Shown here piece after piece: positions 63,593-64,000 of a stretch of 64,000 nt of DNA; the stretch's first letter is position 1; each line of letters starts with the position of its first letter. A program made the translations under genes and the position numbers. Location of the stretch: positions 186,001 to 250,000 of the forward strand of contig NZ_JQJH01000003.1 of the NCBI RefSeq assembly GCF_000745425.1. The letters are read 5' to 3'. The notes beneath the pieces are model-generated. The model ran no database searches. It had not been told where the DNA came from and saw only the letters and a list, made by a program, of their open reading frames with translations. Source of the DNA: Beijerinckia mobilis (GTDB taxonomy: Bacteria > Pseudomonadota > Alphaproteobacteria > Rhizobiales > Beijerinckiaceae).

Positions 63593-64000
63593 ATGCCGAG
63601 CTTGCGATCCACTTCCGGACCGACGATGGCCCTTGCATCGGCGGCTTTGTTTGGCGCGAGCACCCCATTGGCAAAGCTGCTGCTCGGCGGCGGCGTCGAT
63701 CCATGGCTGCTCGCGGGACTTCTTTACCTTGGATCCGGAGTTGGTCTCGGTATTCTCCATTTAATCCGGCGCATGATGGGTATCGCTGCGGCGGAAGCAC
63801 CGCTGAACCGTGCCGATCTGCCATGGCTGGCGCTTGTCGTGCTCTCAGGCGGTGTTGTCGGTCCGCTGCTTTTGATGATCGGTCTTTCGTCAACGCCCGC
63901 TTCAACGGCGGCTCTGCTGCTCAATGTCGAGGGGTTCGCGACCCTCGCCATCGCCTGGGTGGTCTTTAAGGAGAATGTCGACCGCCGCCTGCTTTTGGGA
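63593..64000 (+). CDS. EamA-like DMT permease, 5' part; runs off the right edge
   Basis: The first 136 codons of a drug/metabolite transporter superfamily protein: ALASAALFGASTPLAKLLLGG, WLLAGLLYLGSGVGLGI and SGGVVGPLLLMIGLSSTPASTAALLLNVEGFATLAIAWVVFKENVDRR are the first EamA repeat. The end is outside the window, so neither length nor a second repeat is visible. The start is the ATG at 63593; an ATG at 63626 would also fit. Substrate unknown. Confidence 0.85.
   Translation, partial: MPSLRSTSGPTMALASAALFGASTPLAKLLLGGGVDPWLLAGLLYLGSGVGLGILHLIRRMMGIAAAEAPLNRADLPWLALVVLSGGVVGPLLLMIGLSSTPASTAALLLNVEGFATLAIAWVVFKENVDRRLLLG

Noticed and set aside
1-64000. CRISPR arrays, insertion sequences, prophage or integrase genes
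   Set aside because: No spaced direct repeats, transposase or integrase motifs, or terminal inverted repeats with target duplications were seen.

Overview
The window reads as a chromosomal segment of a free-living, Gram-negative alphaproteobacterium, most likely of the order Hyphomicrobiales (Rhizobiales); a Beijerinckiaceae-type genome is my best guess. The reasons are the codon usage, the cys cluster layout (DUF2849-cysI-cysH-DUF934), a bacterial transglutaminase-like cysteine peptidase, a GCS2-type glutamate-cysteine ligase, a DUF937 protein and paired short chromate transporters. The taxon is an inference from gene content. I see no rRNA, tRNA, CRISPR array, insertion sequence, phage gene or replication origin.

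Layout. 1-5.6 kb: 5' part of pepN, an LplT-like MFS carrier, an unusual long CDF metal exporter and glyoxalase I. 6.2-12 kb: polyprenyl diphosphate synthase, a SleB-type wall hydrolase, a large TPR protein and ispE. 12-15 kb: a TonB-dependent receptor translationally coupled to a ModA-like binding protein. 15-18.4 kb: a leftward run nadK, nudK, a degenerate CitE-like gene and a two-gene chromate transporter. 18.7-29.3 kb: a histidine phosphatase, nagZ, an SBF-type carrier, greA, carB, a secreted protein behind an EcsC protein, and a secreted transglutaminase-like peptidase. 29.5-37.6 kb: an aldo/keto reductase, two membrane proteins, and a TetR regulator beside a two-gene RND efflux pump with matching candidate operators. 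38-41 kb: an AT-rich pocket with a WbpP-type epimerase, a PIG-L deacetylase and over 1 kb without genes. 41-50.9 kb: alcohol dehydrogenase, a tiny Gly/His-rich secreted protein, an orphan AtpR-like protein, MFS plus aldo/keto reductase, a tandem glycosyltransferase, HupE/UreJ, an SRPBCC protein, a GT-A-like protein and YpfJ. 51-57.6 kb: assimilatory sulfur genes in two divergent operons (DUF2849-cysI-cysH-DUF934 and cysT-cysW-cysA). 58-64 kb: DedA, a small secreted protein, MATE, DUF937, gshA and the start of an EamA transporter.

How the genes fit together. Sulfate uptake (cysTWA) and reduction (cysH, cysI) feed cysteine, which gshA turns towards glutathione, the cofactor of gloA. Metal and oxyanion handling recurs (CDF, TonB/ModA-like pair, chromate transporters, HupE, His-rich protein). 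Envelope functions (SleB-type hydrolase, NagZ, polyprenyl synthase, LplT-like, RND pump, WbpP, glycosyltransferases) are scattered between housekeeping genes.

The best candidates for unusual biology are the CDF protein with three tandem C-terminal domains and an Asn/Asp transport site, the TonB-receptor/ModA-like pair without ModBC, the CitE-like protein lacking its acidic metal ligands in the nadK-nudK run, the twin hairpins upstream of nagZ, and a dispersed palindromic repeat found three times.
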